Shown piece by piece: positions 7,643-16,812 of a stretch of 64,000 nucleotides of DNA; position 1 is the first letter of the stretch; every line of letters begins with the position of its first letter. Position numbers and translations under genes: made by a program. This stretch comes from Lewinellaceae bacterium. GTDB taxonomy: Bacteria > Bacteroidota > Bacteroidia > Chitinophagales > Saprospiraceae. The DNA lies in NCBI GenBank assembly GCA_020636045.1, contig JACJYP010000007.1:186001-250000 (forward strand), in the 5' to 3' direction. The notes beneath the pieces are model-generated. The model was not told the origin of the DNA. It saw only the letters and a list, made by a program, of their open reading frames with translations, and made no database searches.

Positions 7643-9073
7643 ATGAGAAAATATTTTTCCCTCCTGCTCGCATTGTTTTTTGCTTCGCATGCTGCTGAAT
7701 TTTCGGCGCAGTCGATGCTCGTTTCCGACGCCATCTCCATCCGCAACGATTACGGGTACGAGATCGTCGGCCGGCTTCGCGACCGCATCCTGCTGTTTCG
7801 CGATAAATACGACGAATTCGAGGTGCAGGCCTTCGACAACCAGTTGCACATGTCGTGGAGCCGGGAAATTGAAGACCTTCAAAAGCGCGGCGTGCAGATC
7901 CTGTCGGTGATCGGAGGCAAAAACGATTTTTCGATCGTGCACAAAGTGCGGCGGCGCAGCAGGGTGGTGCTGCGGGTACACAAATACGACCCCGGCGCCA
8001 ACCTGATCGACAGCATGGCGATCAAGGACTACGGCGAGCGCGTGTTTTCGCCGCCCTCGCTCGATGTGGTGCGCAGCGACGACAAAAACTGCATCGTGAT
8101 CATCAACTCCGGCGAGCGCAACAAACTGGAACTGACCTGCTTCATGCTCGACAAAATGCAGGTGCTGTGGGACAAGGTCGTGTCCATGGAAGACGATTTT
8201 TACGAATCGAATATGAAAGCCACGGCGCTCAGCAACAACGGCGATTTTTATATCGTGGATGAGCGCAACAACCGCCGCGGGAAAATGGAAGACCACGCGT
8301 ACTCCATCCTTCAGATCAATGCGGACGGCGACTGGGTGAGCAAGATCGCCCTGCCGGAGTTTCTGACCAACGACGTGCGCTTCACGTTCGACAACCAGAA
8401 CAACCGCCTGGTGGCGGCCGGGCTGTATGCCGATAAAAACCGCGACCGCGCCAACGGCGTATTTTTTCTCTCCTACACGCCGCGTTCGGATGCGCCTTTT
8501 CTGAAATACGAGCCTTTCGACGACAAATTTATCTCCATCCTGCGCCGCAAAGACGTGGAAGAAGATACCAAAGGAGTGTCGGATGCGGAAGTCAGGCAAC
8601 TGATCCTGAGGCAGGACGGCGGCGTGCTCATCGTCGCCGAGCGCCACCACGAGATCCAGCGCGGCGCGGCGGCGGGCCGCGGCTTCTGGCGGGAAGGCCT
8701 GCGCATGATCGTGGATTTTTATTTCGACGACATGTTCCTGATCGCCATGCACCCCGACGGCGAAATACACTGGAAAACCGTATTGCACAAAAAACAGTAT
8801 TCGCAGGACGACGAAGGCACGTTCTCTTCTTTCTTCCTGTTCCGGAATACGGACAAACTGCACTTCCTCTTCAACGACGAGATCAAGTACGAGAACACCT
8901 GCAGCGAATACGTCATTTCGCCGCTCGGCGATTTCGACCGCAACAGCCTGATCAATACCGTGGGGCAAAACCTGCGCCTGCGCTTCCGCGACGCCCTGCA
9001 GATCAGCACGGCCGAATGCCTCGTGCCTTCCGAATTCCGCAACAAACTGAAACTGGTGCTGCTCCGTTTTTGA
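7643..9073 (+). CDS. Secreted protein of unknown function (476 aa)
   Basis: It begins MRKYFSLLLALFFASHA with a cleavable-looking Sec signal ending at SAQS, so it is exported. The body is rich in short beta strands with repeated hydrophobic-polar patterns (for example DNQLHMSWSREIE, GDFYIVDERNN, GGVLIVAERHHE), suggesting a beta-propeller-like or repeated-sheet fold. No T9SS tail, lipobox or catalytic motif is seen. It precedes recX by 7 bp and the two may be co-transcribed. I recognise no family. Confidence 0.7.
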   Translation: MRKYFSLLLALFFASHAAEFSAQSMLVSDAISIRNDYGYEIVGRLRDRILLFRDKYDEFEVQAFDNQLHMSWSREIEDLQKRGVQILSVIGGKNDFSIVHKVRRRSRVVLRVHKYDPGANLIDSMAIKDYGERVFSPPSLDVVRSDDKNCIVIINSGERNKLELTCFMLDKMQVLWDKVVSMEDDFYESNMKATALSNNGDFYIVDERNNRRGKMEDHAYSILQINADGDWVSKIALPEFLTNDVRFTFDNQNNRLVAAGLYADKNRDRANGVFFLSYTPRSDAPFLKYEPFDDKFISILRRKDVEEDTKGVSDAEVRQLILRQDGGVLIVAERHHEIQRGAAAGRGFWREGLRMIVDFYFDDMFLIAMHPDGEIHWKTVLHKKQYSQDDEGTFSSFFLFRNTDKLHFLFNDEIKYENTCSEYVISPLGDFDRNSLINTVGQNLRLRFRDALQISTAECLVPSEFRNKLKLVLLRF

Positions 9074-9080
9074 ACGCGAT

Positions 9081-9554
9081 ATGGCTTTTTATAAATCCAA
9101 ACGGCACGAAAAGACGCTCACGCCCGATGAAGCGCTCGCCAAACTCGAACATTTTTGCGCTTATCAGGAGCGCTGCCCGAAAGAAGTGCGCAACAAACTG
9201 GCGCAACTCGGCGTGCGCGGCGAAACGGCCGACCGGATATTCGGCGTGCTGCAGGGCGACGGCTTTTTCGATGAAAAACGCTTTGCCATCGCATATGCGG
9301 GCGGCAAATTCCGCATCAACCGCTGGGGGAGGGTCCGCATCCGGCAGGAACTTTACATACGCGACATATCGCCCGCAGTTATCGGGGAAGCCCTCGAAAC
9401 CATCGACGAGGCGGCATATCTCGAAACACTGAAACAACAACTGGAGAAAAAGCGGGGGCAGTACGGCGCCGACAATCCGCGGGCGCGTGAAAAAACAGCA
9501 GCAGCGCTGATCCGCGCCGGCTTTGAACAGGAATTGGTTTTTAAGTATCTTTGA
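9081..9554 (+). CDS. recX: RecX family regulatory protein
   Basis: A 157-aa all-helical modulator of RecA filaments. Three-helix repeats are visible: ALAKLEHFCAYQERCPKEVRNKL, then GVLQGDGFFDEKRFAIAYAGGKFRINRWGRVRIRQEL (the conserved D[E/D]xRFA and WGxxRIxxEL motifs), then AYLETLKQQLEKKRGQ with the C-terminal LIRAGFEQELVFKYL. No recA is nearby. It lies 7 bp downstream of the secreted-protein gene, and its ATG follows that gene's stop. Confidence 0.92.
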   Translation: MAFYKSKRHEKTLTPDEALAKLEHFCAYQERCPKEVRNKLAQLGVRGETADRIFGVLQGDGFFDEKRFAIAYAGGKFRINRWGRVRIRQELYIRDISPAVIGEALETIDEAAYLETLKQQLEKKRGQYGADNPRAREKTAAALIRAGFEQELVFKYL

Positions 9555-9704
9555 CCAAATAAACGCCCGATACACAGGCAATCAGGCCATATTTACCCTT
9601 TCAGAATCCTGACTTTTCCAAAAAGTTGGTAAAACCGACTCCCACGGAAGCCGTTACCTTGCAAAGACTTTTCCGAATCATTCATTTTAAACCTTTGTTA
9701 TCGT

Positions 9705-9905
9705 ATGGCAAAAGAAAAACTCAAACTCAGCGAGCTAAAGGTTCAGAGCAGCGTCACCGCACTTGGCGACGAGCAGATGAACCGGCTGAAAGGCGGCTAC
9801 GTGATCAAAGGACGCAGGTTTAACTACCGCACCCGCTGGACGGCCGTCGACACGCGCTCCGACGAGGTGACCTCGGTGGTGACCAACATTTCTTCCGGCA
9901 GCTGA
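9705..9905 (+). CDS. Double-glycine leader peptide, putative RiPP (lanthipeptide-like) precursor
   Basis: A 66-aa peptide. Residues 1-30 (MAKEKLKLSELKVQSSV... RLKGG) look like the leader of Bacteroidota natural-product precursors, including the pinensin-type class I lanthipeptide leaders. They show K/L-rich repeats, an ESxVT-like segment (QSSVT) and a terminal KGG cleavage site. The presumptive core (YVIKGRRFNYRTRW...) has many Thr/Ser but no Cys, so lanthionine rings cannot form. No lanthionine synthetase, radical SAM enzyme, peptidase-transporter or other modification gene is adjacent. The stop lies one base from the end of the convergent gene. It could also be a secreted signalling peptide. 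Confidence 0.62.
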   Translation: MAKEKLKLSELKVQSSVTALGDEQMNRLKGGYVIKGRRFNYRTRWTAVDTRSDEVTSVVTNISSGS

Positions 9906-9906
9906 A

Positions 9907-11454
9907 TCAGTTGCTTTTTTCGGTTTCCCGCTGTCTTTTTTCACGTACAACTGCTGCGAACGTTCGACCGCTTATTTTGGCATCCAGCCATGCTTCCAGA
10001 TCGAATGTTTGCAGCAGTGCTTTTACGCCCGGCGCCTTCGCCACTTCCTGCAGGTCGACCTTCATTTTTTGAAATACCTCCATTTGCTCGCGCGCGTTGC
10101 TTTGTCGCAGCAGTTCCGAGATAAAATGGATGAACCGCCGTTCGAGATCGTACAGGCGGTTTTTCTTTTGCAAAAAGCGGGTAGCCGAGCGCAGCAGCGA
10201 CTCCAGCAGCACCGTGTTGCCCATTTCAAAATGCAGGATCAGCGACAGCACGCGCGCCAGGCTTTGCAGGTCTTCCCGCTCTACCGAACGGGGCTGGTTG
10301 AGCCATTCGTTCAGGTAATTCAGCGCTCCGTCATAGTCCTCGCAGCCAAAGCAGATCGTGCAGAACTGGAAGTAAAAACTGGCGGTTTCGTAGTCGTGCG
10401 GATCAAATTGCGCCGATTCTTCCAGGCAGCGCTCCATCTCCCGCCGCGCCTCTTCGAATTCCCCCGTATAATAACACAGAGCCAACTGGTTGGTATAGTA
10501 CTGCCGGTGTATTTTCCGGCGGTCGTCTTCGGTAATGGGTGTCAATTCGCGCAATTTTTGCAGGCATAGCCGTACTTCGTCGTATTTCTGCAACAGCCCG
10601 CAGGAGAGGATCAGGTTGCTGAGGGCGGCGATGTAGTCTGAAATGTTTTCCCGCAAAAAATGCGGTTGCGACTCGAACAGGGCGATCAGTTTTTTCCCCG
10701 TATCGTAAAACTGCTGGTACTCCAGCACGGCGTAGTAGTACAGGTTCAGGGTGCGGTAAAACAGGATGCGCGCCTTGTGCGAGCCTGCCAGATCGGGGTC
10801 GCTGAAATACTCCTGGCTGACGATGCTTTGCAGGTGCGACTTCCGGTCGAAGCCGCGCTGCTGCGCCTCCCGCTTGATGGCCGTGTACACCTGAAAAAAG
10901 GCTTTCCGGTAGCGGGCCACGTTGCGCAACTGGTCGATGGCGCGGTCTTCCTCGAACAGCAGATGGTCCAGCCGCTTGTGCAGAAAATCGACGTCCATGC
11001 GCGTGTAAGCCAGTTGTTTCTCCCAATGTATGATCTCGAGCAGGTGGGCGTAGCGCTCGTACTGGCGCGCCAGTTTGCCGGCCTTATAAATAATGTCGCG
11101 GCAATCGTCGTAGTGACCGCGTTTGTACAGTACCGCCACGCTTTGCAGGAGGTGGTTCAGCCGGCCGTCGATCGACTGGTGCTCGTCGAACGATTGCAGG
11201 CTTTTCAGCACCAGTTCGTACAGGTAGGCTTTTAGTTCCGAGTATTTTTTTCCCTCGGGCGGCCGGTTTTTGTACACCTTCCGTTTGAGCGCTTCCTCAT
11301 CGAAGCGGTCCATCCCCGCGATGGCCTCGAACAGGACCTGGTATTTGCTCGTTCCGTCCGTCTTTTGGCGGGTGAACAGGCGGAAATAGCGCTTTTCCGC
11401 GGGGGAAAGCGAACGTATCAGGCGGTATAACTTGTCGGAAGGAGTTTTGGCCAT
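9907..11454 (-). CDS. Large helical protein of unknown function (515 aa)
   Basis: An almost entirely helical, soluble protein with no signal peptide. It has a highly charged N-terminus (LSPAEKRYFRLF) followed by TPR-like helix pairs (LLQSVAVLYKRGHYDDCRDIIYKAG, QYYTNQLALCYYTGEFEEARREMERCLEE, DYDGALNYLNEWLNQ). The same layout appears in the 480-aa protein at 43718-45160, so they may be distant paralogues. It sits head to head with the LytTR regulator across a 190-bp gap. The function is unknown; scaffolding or protein interaction is plausible from the TPR-like fold. Confidence 0.75.
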   Translation of the reverse strand: MAKTPSDKLYRLIRSLSPAEKRYFRLFTRQKTDGTSKYQVLFEAIAGMDRFDEEALKRKVYKNRPPEGKKYSELKAYLYELVLKSLQSFDEHQSIDGRLNHLLQSVAVLYKRGHYDDCRDIIYKAGKLARQYERYAHLLEIIHWEKQLAYTRMDVDFLHKRLDHLLFEEDRAIDQLRNVARYRKAFFQVYTAIKREAQQRGFDRKSHLQSIVSQEYFSDPDLAGSHKARILFYRTLNLYYYAVLEYQQFYDTGKKLIALFESQPHFLRENISDYIAALSNLILSCGLLQKYDEVRLCLQKLRELTPITEDDRRKIHRQYYTNQLALCYYTGEFEEARREMERCLEESAQFDPHDYETASFYFQFCTICFGCEDYDGALNYLNEWLNQPRSVEREDLQSLARVLSLILHFEMGNTVLLESLLRSATRFLQKKNRLYDLERRFIHFISELLRQSNAREQMEVFQKMKVDLQEVAKAPGVKALLQTFDLEAWLDAKISGRTFAAVVREKRQRETEKSN

Positions 11455-11570
11455 GTGTGCGTTTCAGCCCTCAAAATTGTCGGTTTTTCGTCATATCCCC
11501 AAATCGGGGTCGCTTGTTGGAAACCTGACTTATCCCGAAAAGTTGGATTGCGGGCGCTGTCAGGTGGCTG

Positions 11571-11578
11571 TACTTTTG
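11571..11578 (+). promoter_or_regulatory. Bacteroidota-type promoter for the LytTR gene
   Basis: TACTTTTG (TAnnTTTG, -7) preceded by TTG at 11548-11550 with a 20-bp spacer. The start codon is 66 bp downstream. Confidence 0.6.
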
Positions 11579-11644
11579 TTCCAGTCATCGCACATTCAGC
11601 GACACTTGCAACATTATTACCGTCTATAACTTTTGTCCGATATC

Positions 11645-12082
11645 ATGGTGAACGCTATACCTCTTCACAGCATACCCGAGCCGAACGAGTCGAACCGAAA
11701 CGTACGCGCAGTCGCATTCAAGCCGGAATACAGCGTATCCCGCAAGGATTCCAAAAAGGTGGTACTGCCAACCATGGAAGGGTTTTGTTTCGAAAAAGTG
11801 AAACACATCGCCTATCTGGAAGCAAGCGGAAATTACACCTTGCTGCACTTTACCGACAAGCGCCAGATACTGGTGTGCCGGACGCTCCGGGAAGTGGAGA
11901 GCATGTTGCCGGAAAAAACCTTCACCCGCATCCACCGTTCGCACACGATCCACCTCAAGCACATCAAAAAATACGTGCGCGGAAAAGGCGGGCACGTGGT
12001 GCTGCAAAACGGGGTCAACCTCGTGGTGTCGGCCGGGCAAAAAGAAACTTTCATGAACGCACTCAGGCAATACTTTGGATAA
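11645..12082 (+). CDS. LytTR-domain DNA-binding regulator lacking a receiver domain
   Basis: A 145-aa protein whose C-terminal 100 residues form a LytTR domain (VKHIAYLEASGNYTLLHF, LVCRTLREVESMLPEKTFTRIHRSHTIHLKHI, HVVLQNGVNLVVSAGQKETF), a beta-strand DNA-binding fold. No response-regulator receiver precedes it, only about 40 disordered residues, so its activity is not set by phosphorylation in cis. The ATG at 11645 is preferred over a TTG four codons upstream. It is alone, divergent from the helical-protein gene. Targets are unknown. Confidence 0.88.
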   Translation: MVNAIPLHSIPEPNESNRNVRAVAFKPEYSVSRKDSKKVVLPTMEGFCFEKVKHIAYLEASGNYTLLHFTDKRQILVCRTLREVESMLPEKTFTRIHRSHTIHLKHIKKYVRGKGGHVVLQNGVNLVVSAGQKETFMNALRQYFG

Positions 12083-12298
12083 TGAGCACCCCTCGACCCA
12101 ACCTTTTAAAGACCGCACTCGTCTAATTCCAAAAGACACACCCGTGAAAGCACCCCGGAAGCCAGGCAAATAAGCACAACTCCTTCTCGTCCTCTCCCGA
12201 TCCTGTATCGGGGGAGGCAGATGGAGGAGAAAACAGCGAAACAAGCGTCCGCAGCTGCTTTGTGCGGGCATCAAGATACACAGTAAGGGTTTGGTTTG

Positions 12299-12337
12299 GC
12301 GCCGGGAGCGAAAAGTCGCTTCCCGGCGTTACCTTTT
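12299..12337 (+). terminator. Intrinsic terminator
   Basis: GC-rich stem CGCCGGGAGCGA / TCGCTTCCCGGCG with an AAAG loop, followed by a T-rich run on the plus strand. It lies 215 bp after the LytTR stop. The 300 bp before it hold no gene, only one hairpin at about 12193-12219 without a T tract. Confidence 0.7.
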
Positions 12338-12380
12338 TTAGAAAGTGTTCGGGATTTTTATACCGGGCCCGAGCAAGTTC

Positions 12381-12809
12381 TCATCCGGCCACTCCGTGAA
12401 AACGCAGCAGGTGATCCGGCTCCCGTTCGTTGTACACACAAAGGATCAGGGTATGCCGCTGCCGGCTGTCGGCTGGAAACAATATTTTTACCGGGTTATG
12501 TGCGTATCCTCTCTCGGAAAACATTTCCAGTTGACGGCCGCGCGGGCGCTTGAAGCGCCTCAGATCTTCCGCCGTTTCAGGCAAAGGCACGTCGCCGTAA
12601 CCTTCTTCCGACAAAAACTGTTTCACCATCTCGTAAGTGTAAGCCAACTTTGCGCCGGCGAAAACGCTGCGGTATTCCCAGCCGTCGCTCGTGCCGCCGA
12701 GATAATCGGACCCGGCGGGAGGGAACTGCTCGCGCATGGGTATGTGGGAAGCGGCAGCCGGGTCGGCCGCTTCGCTGGCTTCAACAAAACCGAATTCGTC
12801 GTACGTCAT
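12381..12809 (-). CDS. Hypothetical protein (142 aa)
   Basis: ATG at 12809. Soluble, acidic N-terminal half with a run of Ala/Asp (EASEAADPAAASHIP), then SDYLGGTSDGWEYRSVFAGAKLAYTYEMVKQFLSEEGYGDVPLPETAEDLRRFKRPRG. No signal peptide or membrane segment. Codon use matches its neighbours, and no overlapping gene competes. I do not recognise the family. It is divergent from cinA. Confidence 0.65.
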   Translation of the reverse strand: MTYDEFGFVEASEAADPAAASHIPMREQFPPAGSDYLGGTSDGWEYRSVFAGAKLAYTYEMVKQFLSEEGYGDVPLPETAEDLRRFKRPRGRQLEMFSERGYAHNPVKILFPADSRQRHTLILCVYNEREPDHLLRFHGVAG

Positions 12810-12924
12810 CCTGATGATAATCGGGCCAAAAATAATTCATTTTGATTTAAAAAAAATCAAATCACACCAAAACAAAACATAAAGTTTAATATTGCCAATA
12901 CCTGGCATCATCATTACTCCGTAC

Positions 12925-14187
12925 ATGACCGTACACCTCCTTACCATCGGCGATGAAATCCTGATCGGACAGATCGTAGATACCAATTCCGCCTGGATGA
13001 GCCGGGCGCTCCTGCTTCAGGGGTTCATTGTTTCTGGAAAAAGCAGCGTAGGCGATACCCGCGAAGGGATCGTCGCCGGCATCGAACACGCAATGGCCTC
13101 CGCCGACATCGTCATCATGACCGGCGGTCTGGGCCCCACCAAAGACGATATCACGAAAAAAACGCTCGCCGAACTTTTCGGATCGGGCATGTCATTCCAT
13201 CAGGAAACCTTCGACCGTATTACCGCCTTTTTTGCCCGGATCGGCCGGGAAACGCCCCCGGCAATGCGGGATCAGGCCACGTTGCCCGACCAGGCGGAAC
13301 TGTTGCCCAACAAAATGGGGCAGGCGCCCGGCATGTGGTTTGAGCGGGACGGAAAGGTGGTGATTTCGCTGCCCGGCGTGCCCTTTGAAATGGAATACCT
13401 GATGACCCACGAAGTACTGCCCAGGCTGAAAGCGCGTTTTCCCGGCCAGCCGGTTGCCCACCGCACTTTGGCCACGGCAGGTGAGGGGGAAAGCAATATT
13501 GCCCGGCGCATCGAAGCCTTCGAAGATGCCCTGCCTCCGCACATCAAACTCGCTTACCTGCCATCGCTCGGTCAGGTGCGACTCCGGCTGACGGGCGTAT
13601 GGGAAGGAGCGGTGGAACTCAATGCAGCAGAGCGGCTGAGCGCAGAGCTGGACGCTAAAAAAAGCGAACTCGAGGCCCTGATCCCCGATCTGGTGTACGG
13701 CTACGAAGAGGAAACGCTCCAGCAGGCGCTTGGAAAAATATTACTCGCCCAGGGAAAGCAGCTCGGCACCGCTGAAAGTTGCACGGGCGGTTATGTGGCG
13801 CACCTGATCACCACCGTACCCGGCGCATCGGCCTATTTTCCCGGCACGGTGGTGACCTATTCCTACGAAATGAAAACCAAACTGCTCGGCGTAAAACCAG
13901 ACACGCTCACCCAGTACGGCGCCGTCAGCGAGGAAACCGTGCGCGAAATGGCGCTGGGCGCGCTCGATACGCTGGGCGTCGACGTGAGCATTGCCATTTC
14001 CGGCATCGCCGGGCCCGACGGCGGCACGCCCGACAAGCCCGTCGGCACCGTGTGGATGGCCGTGAGCGACGGACAACGCACCATAACAGCCAGACATTTC
14101 TTCGGACGCGACCGGCTGAAGAATATTCAATTGACCGGCAGTTATGCGCTGAACATGGCGCGCCGTTTTTTGCTGGGTCAAATTTGA
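12925..14187 (+). CDS. cinA: CinA family protein (MoaB-like domain plus NMN amidase domain)
   Basis: A 420-aa two-domain protein. Residues 1-170 are the MoaB/MogA-like COG1058 domain (LLTIGDEILIGQIVDTNSAW, TGGLGPTKDD, LPGVPFEM). The C-terminal domain is the CinA amidase (GTAESCTGGYVAHLITTVPGAS, AISGIAGPDGGTPDKPVGTVW), which in other bacteria deamidates nicotinamide mononucleotide in pyridine nucleotide salvage. I place the start at the ATG at 12925 (MTVHLLTIGDE); an upstream in-frame TTG adds only an unlikely leader. It ends 17 bp before the convergent T9SS gene. Confidence 0.93.
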   Translation: MTVHLLTIGDEILIGQIVDTNSAWMSRALLLQGFIVSGKSSVGDTREGIVAGIEHAMASADIVIMTGGLGPTKDDITKKTLAELFGSGMSFHQETFDRITAFFARIGRETPPAMRDQATLPDQAELLPNKMGQAPGMWFERDGKVVISLPGVPFEMEYLMTHEVLPRLKARFPGQPVAHRTLATAGEGESNIARRIEAFEDALPPHIKLAYLPSLGQVRLRLTGVWEGAVELNAAERLSAELDAKKSELEALIPDLVYGYEEETLQQALGKILLAQGKQLGTAESCTGGYVAHLITTVPGASAYFPGTVVTYSYEMKTKLLGVKPDTLTQYGAVSEETVREMALGALDTLGVDVSIAISGIAGPDGGTPDKPVGTVWMAVSDGQRTITARHFFGRDRLKNIQLTGSYALNMARRFLLGQI

Positions 14188-14204
14188 TCGTTCCCTGGGT
14201 TTGT

Positions 14205-16724
14205 TTACTGCTTTAGCAGTTTTTTCCCGATGCGCCAGCCGGCAGTGCTTTCCAGTACCACTCCGTACATGCCCGGCGGCAGTTCCGACAGCGGGATGTT
14301 GCGTGTATGCGTACCCGCCTGCAACTTTTCGTAGCCGGTGTTCTTCAAAACTTTTCCTCCGGTATCCACGACTTTCAGCACGACCTGCGCTTCGCGAGCG
14401 AGCGAAAAAACGACCTGCGTGCGCCCGCGGGCGGGATTCGGCTGCAGGCGCTCTACTACCGCCAGTTTTGCCTGTTCCGCTACTGATACGGGTGTGAAAG
14501 CCATACTGGTCTGCCACACCCCCAGACCGTGCGTGGCGACCCGCAATTTTCGGTCGGCCGAAATGCTCAGGTGCATGGCGAGCATGGCGTTGGGTGCGTC
14601 GGCCGAATATAATTCCCAGGAACCGCCCGCGTCAGTGGAAAGCCATACGCCAAGGTCGTTTCCGATATATACATGTTCGGGCTTTAGCGGATCGATCAGG
14701 ACGGTATTGACCGGCACACCGGGCAGGCCGTTATCGACCGCTGTCCAGTTGTTGCCGCTATTCGTCGAACGCCATACGTGTTGTGTATTGAACCCCGAAA
14801 ATACGGCATACAGCGTGCCCGGCTCCGAAGGGTGAATGGCAATATCCATGCAAAAACGGTTGGGCAGGCCGTTGATCTGGGTCACCGCTCCGTTGTTGTA
14901 GCGAAAAACGCGCGCAGGGCCGTTGGCCTGCGGAACGGTGCTGGCATAAACGATATCCGGGTCATTGGGATGGATGGCCATTGTCAGGATGTAATCGCCG
15001 CCGGCAAAAAGGCCATTGCTCGCTTTGATCCAGTTTTCTCCGCCGTCGTCCGAGCGGAACAAACTCTGGCCGCCTGCATACATGATCGACGCATTTGAGG
15101 GCGCGCATTCGAAGGGCGCATTGAAGCAAGAGGCTTCGTTGTACATTTCGTTGCTGCCGATATTGTAAAAATCCTGTCCACGATTGGTGGATTTGTACAA
15201 ATACAGATACTGCGACGACCCGTACAGGATATTGTCGTCAGCAGCGTTGACGGCGGCGCATTCTCCGTCTCCGCCGAGCACGCGGGTCCAGTCGGTAGAG
15301 CCGGTGTAGATCGCTGTCGAGTTGTCCTGCATGCCGCCGATACAGAACAGAGGGTCGGTCGCTGAATTTCCCAGGTTGGCGTAGAATTGCTGCGTTTGAT
15401 ACCCGCCGTTGCGGCCTTCCCAGCTTTCTCCGCCATCCTGCGATACAAAAAGGCCGCCGTCGGTGACCACGTAAATCTTCTGCGGGTCATTCGTAGGCCA
15501 GTAGGCGCGGTGAATGTCGGCGTGAATGTAGATCGGAGGGCCTTCCGGGCCACCTGCGGGCACCTGCCCAAAAAACCAGCTCGACCATTGCGATACCTGT
15601 GTAAAGTTGACGCCCCCGTTTAAAGACCGCCATCCGTCGATACCGACCCATATGACCCGGTCCGGATCGGTGGGATGCGCGACCACGTCGTGCGAATACC
15701 AGCCCTGGTAGCTACATACGTTCAGGTCGGTCAGTTTGGTCCAGTTGCTGCCGCCGTCCGTGGTTTTGTAAAGACCGTCCTGGCCGTTTGCATTTCCGAT
15801 GGAAGCATACATGATGTTCGTTTGTGCCGGGTGGATGGTGATCAGCGTTTTGCCCGTGTAAGTGGCAGGGAGGCCGTTCGTCAATTTCTGAAAAGAGGCG
15901 CCCGCATTGACACTGCGATAAATACCGCTCACGTCTTCGTCATTCAGCGATCCGTGGGTCACGAATATTTTGGCGGTATCCTGCGGGTTGATCTCAATAT
16001 CGACCGCCATGCGCTTGTCGTGCACCTTTTGCCAGCTGGCGCCGGCATTGTAGCTGCGCAAAAGTCCTTCGCTGGTGGCGGCGTACACGGTTTGCGGGCG
16101 CAGGGGGTTGATCTTGATGTCCTGCACGCCGCGCAGGTCGCCATAGGCCCAGTCGAGGCTTTTCGACCAGCTTTGGCCGCCGTCCGTACTTTTCAGGATG
16201 CCGATGCCGTAGGTGCCGCGCGTGGTGCGATAAGCGACGTTGGGCATGGAAAACTCAACGTTGTACACTTCTCCTGTACCCACATACATGACATCCGGAT
16301 TGGCAGGATCGATGGCAATGGCGCTGACACCCAGCAAAGGGAATCCCGTTTCTACCCTTTCCCAGGCATTGGCGCCCAGTCCGCCGCTGACGCTTTTCCA
16401 AAGTCCCCCGGAAGCGCTTCCCATCCACAGGATACTGGCATTTTGCGGATGGATGGCCAGGCAAAGCGTTCGTCCGCCAATATTTCTCGGGCCGATGGCC
16501 TCCCAGCTATTGCTGCGGTCACCGCGCAGATAGGTTTCCAGTTGCATCTGCTGCATGGCATCGCTGTATTTTCCGGTATAAAAACGCCCGTCGGGAAAGG
16601 TGCGCGCCATGTCCCAGTAGCGAAAAGCCTCGCCGGCTTCAGAAGGTTCGTGCTGCTGAGGAGCCTTGTGCCCGCAGCCGGTTAAAAGCGCAATCCACAG
16701 GAGCGCAGTAAGTCTGTGTGTCAT
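14205..16724 (-). CDS. BNR/sortilin-like repeat protein with lipobox and T9SS sorting domain
   Basis: 839 aa. The N-terminus MTHRLTALLWIALLTGCGHK is a lipoprotein signal with lipobox LTGC (Cys17). The body holds many Asp-box/BNR units (TDGGQSWSK, YNAGASWQK, TDGGSNWTK, QDGGESWEG, DDGGENWIK, TNSGNNWTA, TDAGGSWEL), giving one or two beta-propellers like those of sortilin/VPS10 or xyloglucanase-type glycosidases. The last 80 residues (LQPNPARGRT to KKLLKQ) are a T9SS type A sorting domain. The substrate is unknown; no catalytic residues are evident. Carrying both a lipobox and a T9SS tail is unusual. Confidence 0.88.
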   Translation of the reverse strand: MTHRLTALLWIALLTGCGHKAPQQHEPSEAGEAFRYWDMARTFPDGRFYTGKYSDAMQQMQLETYLRGDRSNSWEAIGPRNIGGRTLCLAIHPQNASILWMGSASGGLWKSVSGGLGANAWERVETGFPLLGVSAIAIDPANPDVMYVGTGEVYNVEFSMPNVAYRTTRGTYGIGILKSTDGGQSWSKSLDWAYGDLRGVQDIKINPLRPQTVYAATSEGLLRSYNAGASWQKVHDKRMAVDIEINPQDTAKIFVTHGSLNDEDVSGIYRSVNAGASFQKLTNGLPATYTGKTLITIHPAQTNIMYASIGNANGQDGLYKTTDGGSNWTKLTDLNVCSYQGWYSHDVVAHPTDPDRVIWVGIDGWRSLNGGVNFTQVSQWSSWFFGQVPAGGPEGPPIYIHADIHRAYWPTNDPQKIYVVTDGGLFVSQDGGESWEGRNGGYQTQQFYANLGNSATDPLFCIGGMQDNSTAIYTGSTDWTRVLGGDGECAAVNAADDNILYGSSQYLYLYKSTNRGQDFYNIGSNEMYNEASCFNAPFECAPSNASIMYAGGQSLFRSDDGGENWIKASNGLFAGGDYILTMAIHPNDPDIVYASTVPQANGPARVFRYNNGAVTQINGLPNRFCMDIAIHPSEPGTLYAVFSGFNTQHVWRSTNSGNNWTAVDNGLPGVPVNTVLIDPLKPEHVYIGNDLGVWLSTDAGGSWELYSADAPNAMLAMHLSISADRKLRVATHGLGVWQTSMAFTPVSVAEQAKLAVVERLQPNPARGRTQVVFSLAREAQVVLKVVDTGGKVLKNTGYEKLQAGTHTRNIPLSELPPGMYGVVLESTAGWRIGKKLLKQ

Positions 16725-16780
16725 TTGATCAGGTTTTAAGCAACGTGTCTTCCCGAATCTTTCAATAATCGGATATGTTG

Positions 16781-16812
16781 TTTCAGCCCGCGATTGAAAT
16801 CGCGGGCTGAAA
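16781..16812. repeat. Perfect 14-bp stem palindrome
   Basis: TTTCAGCCCGCGAT and its complement flank a 4-base loop. There is no T tract on either side, so it is not a standard terminator. Two further weak hairpins follow (ATTCGT-GAGG-ACGAAT at 16814-16829 and TAAGT..CGGGC/GCCCG..ACTTA at about 16831-16863) in the divergent region before arfB. It may be a dispersed palindromic repeat. Confidence 0.75.

Noticed and set aside
7619..8968. 449-codon minus-strand ORF over the secreted-protein gene
   Set aside because: It mirrors the plus-strand gene at 7643-9073, which has a signal peptide and fits its neighbours. The antisense frame has no start or domain that makes sense and is explained by GC-rich codons.
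12892..12924. Upstream TTG start for cinA adding 11 residues
   Set aside because: The ATG at 12925 gives the family N-terminus (MTVHLLTIGDE) directly.
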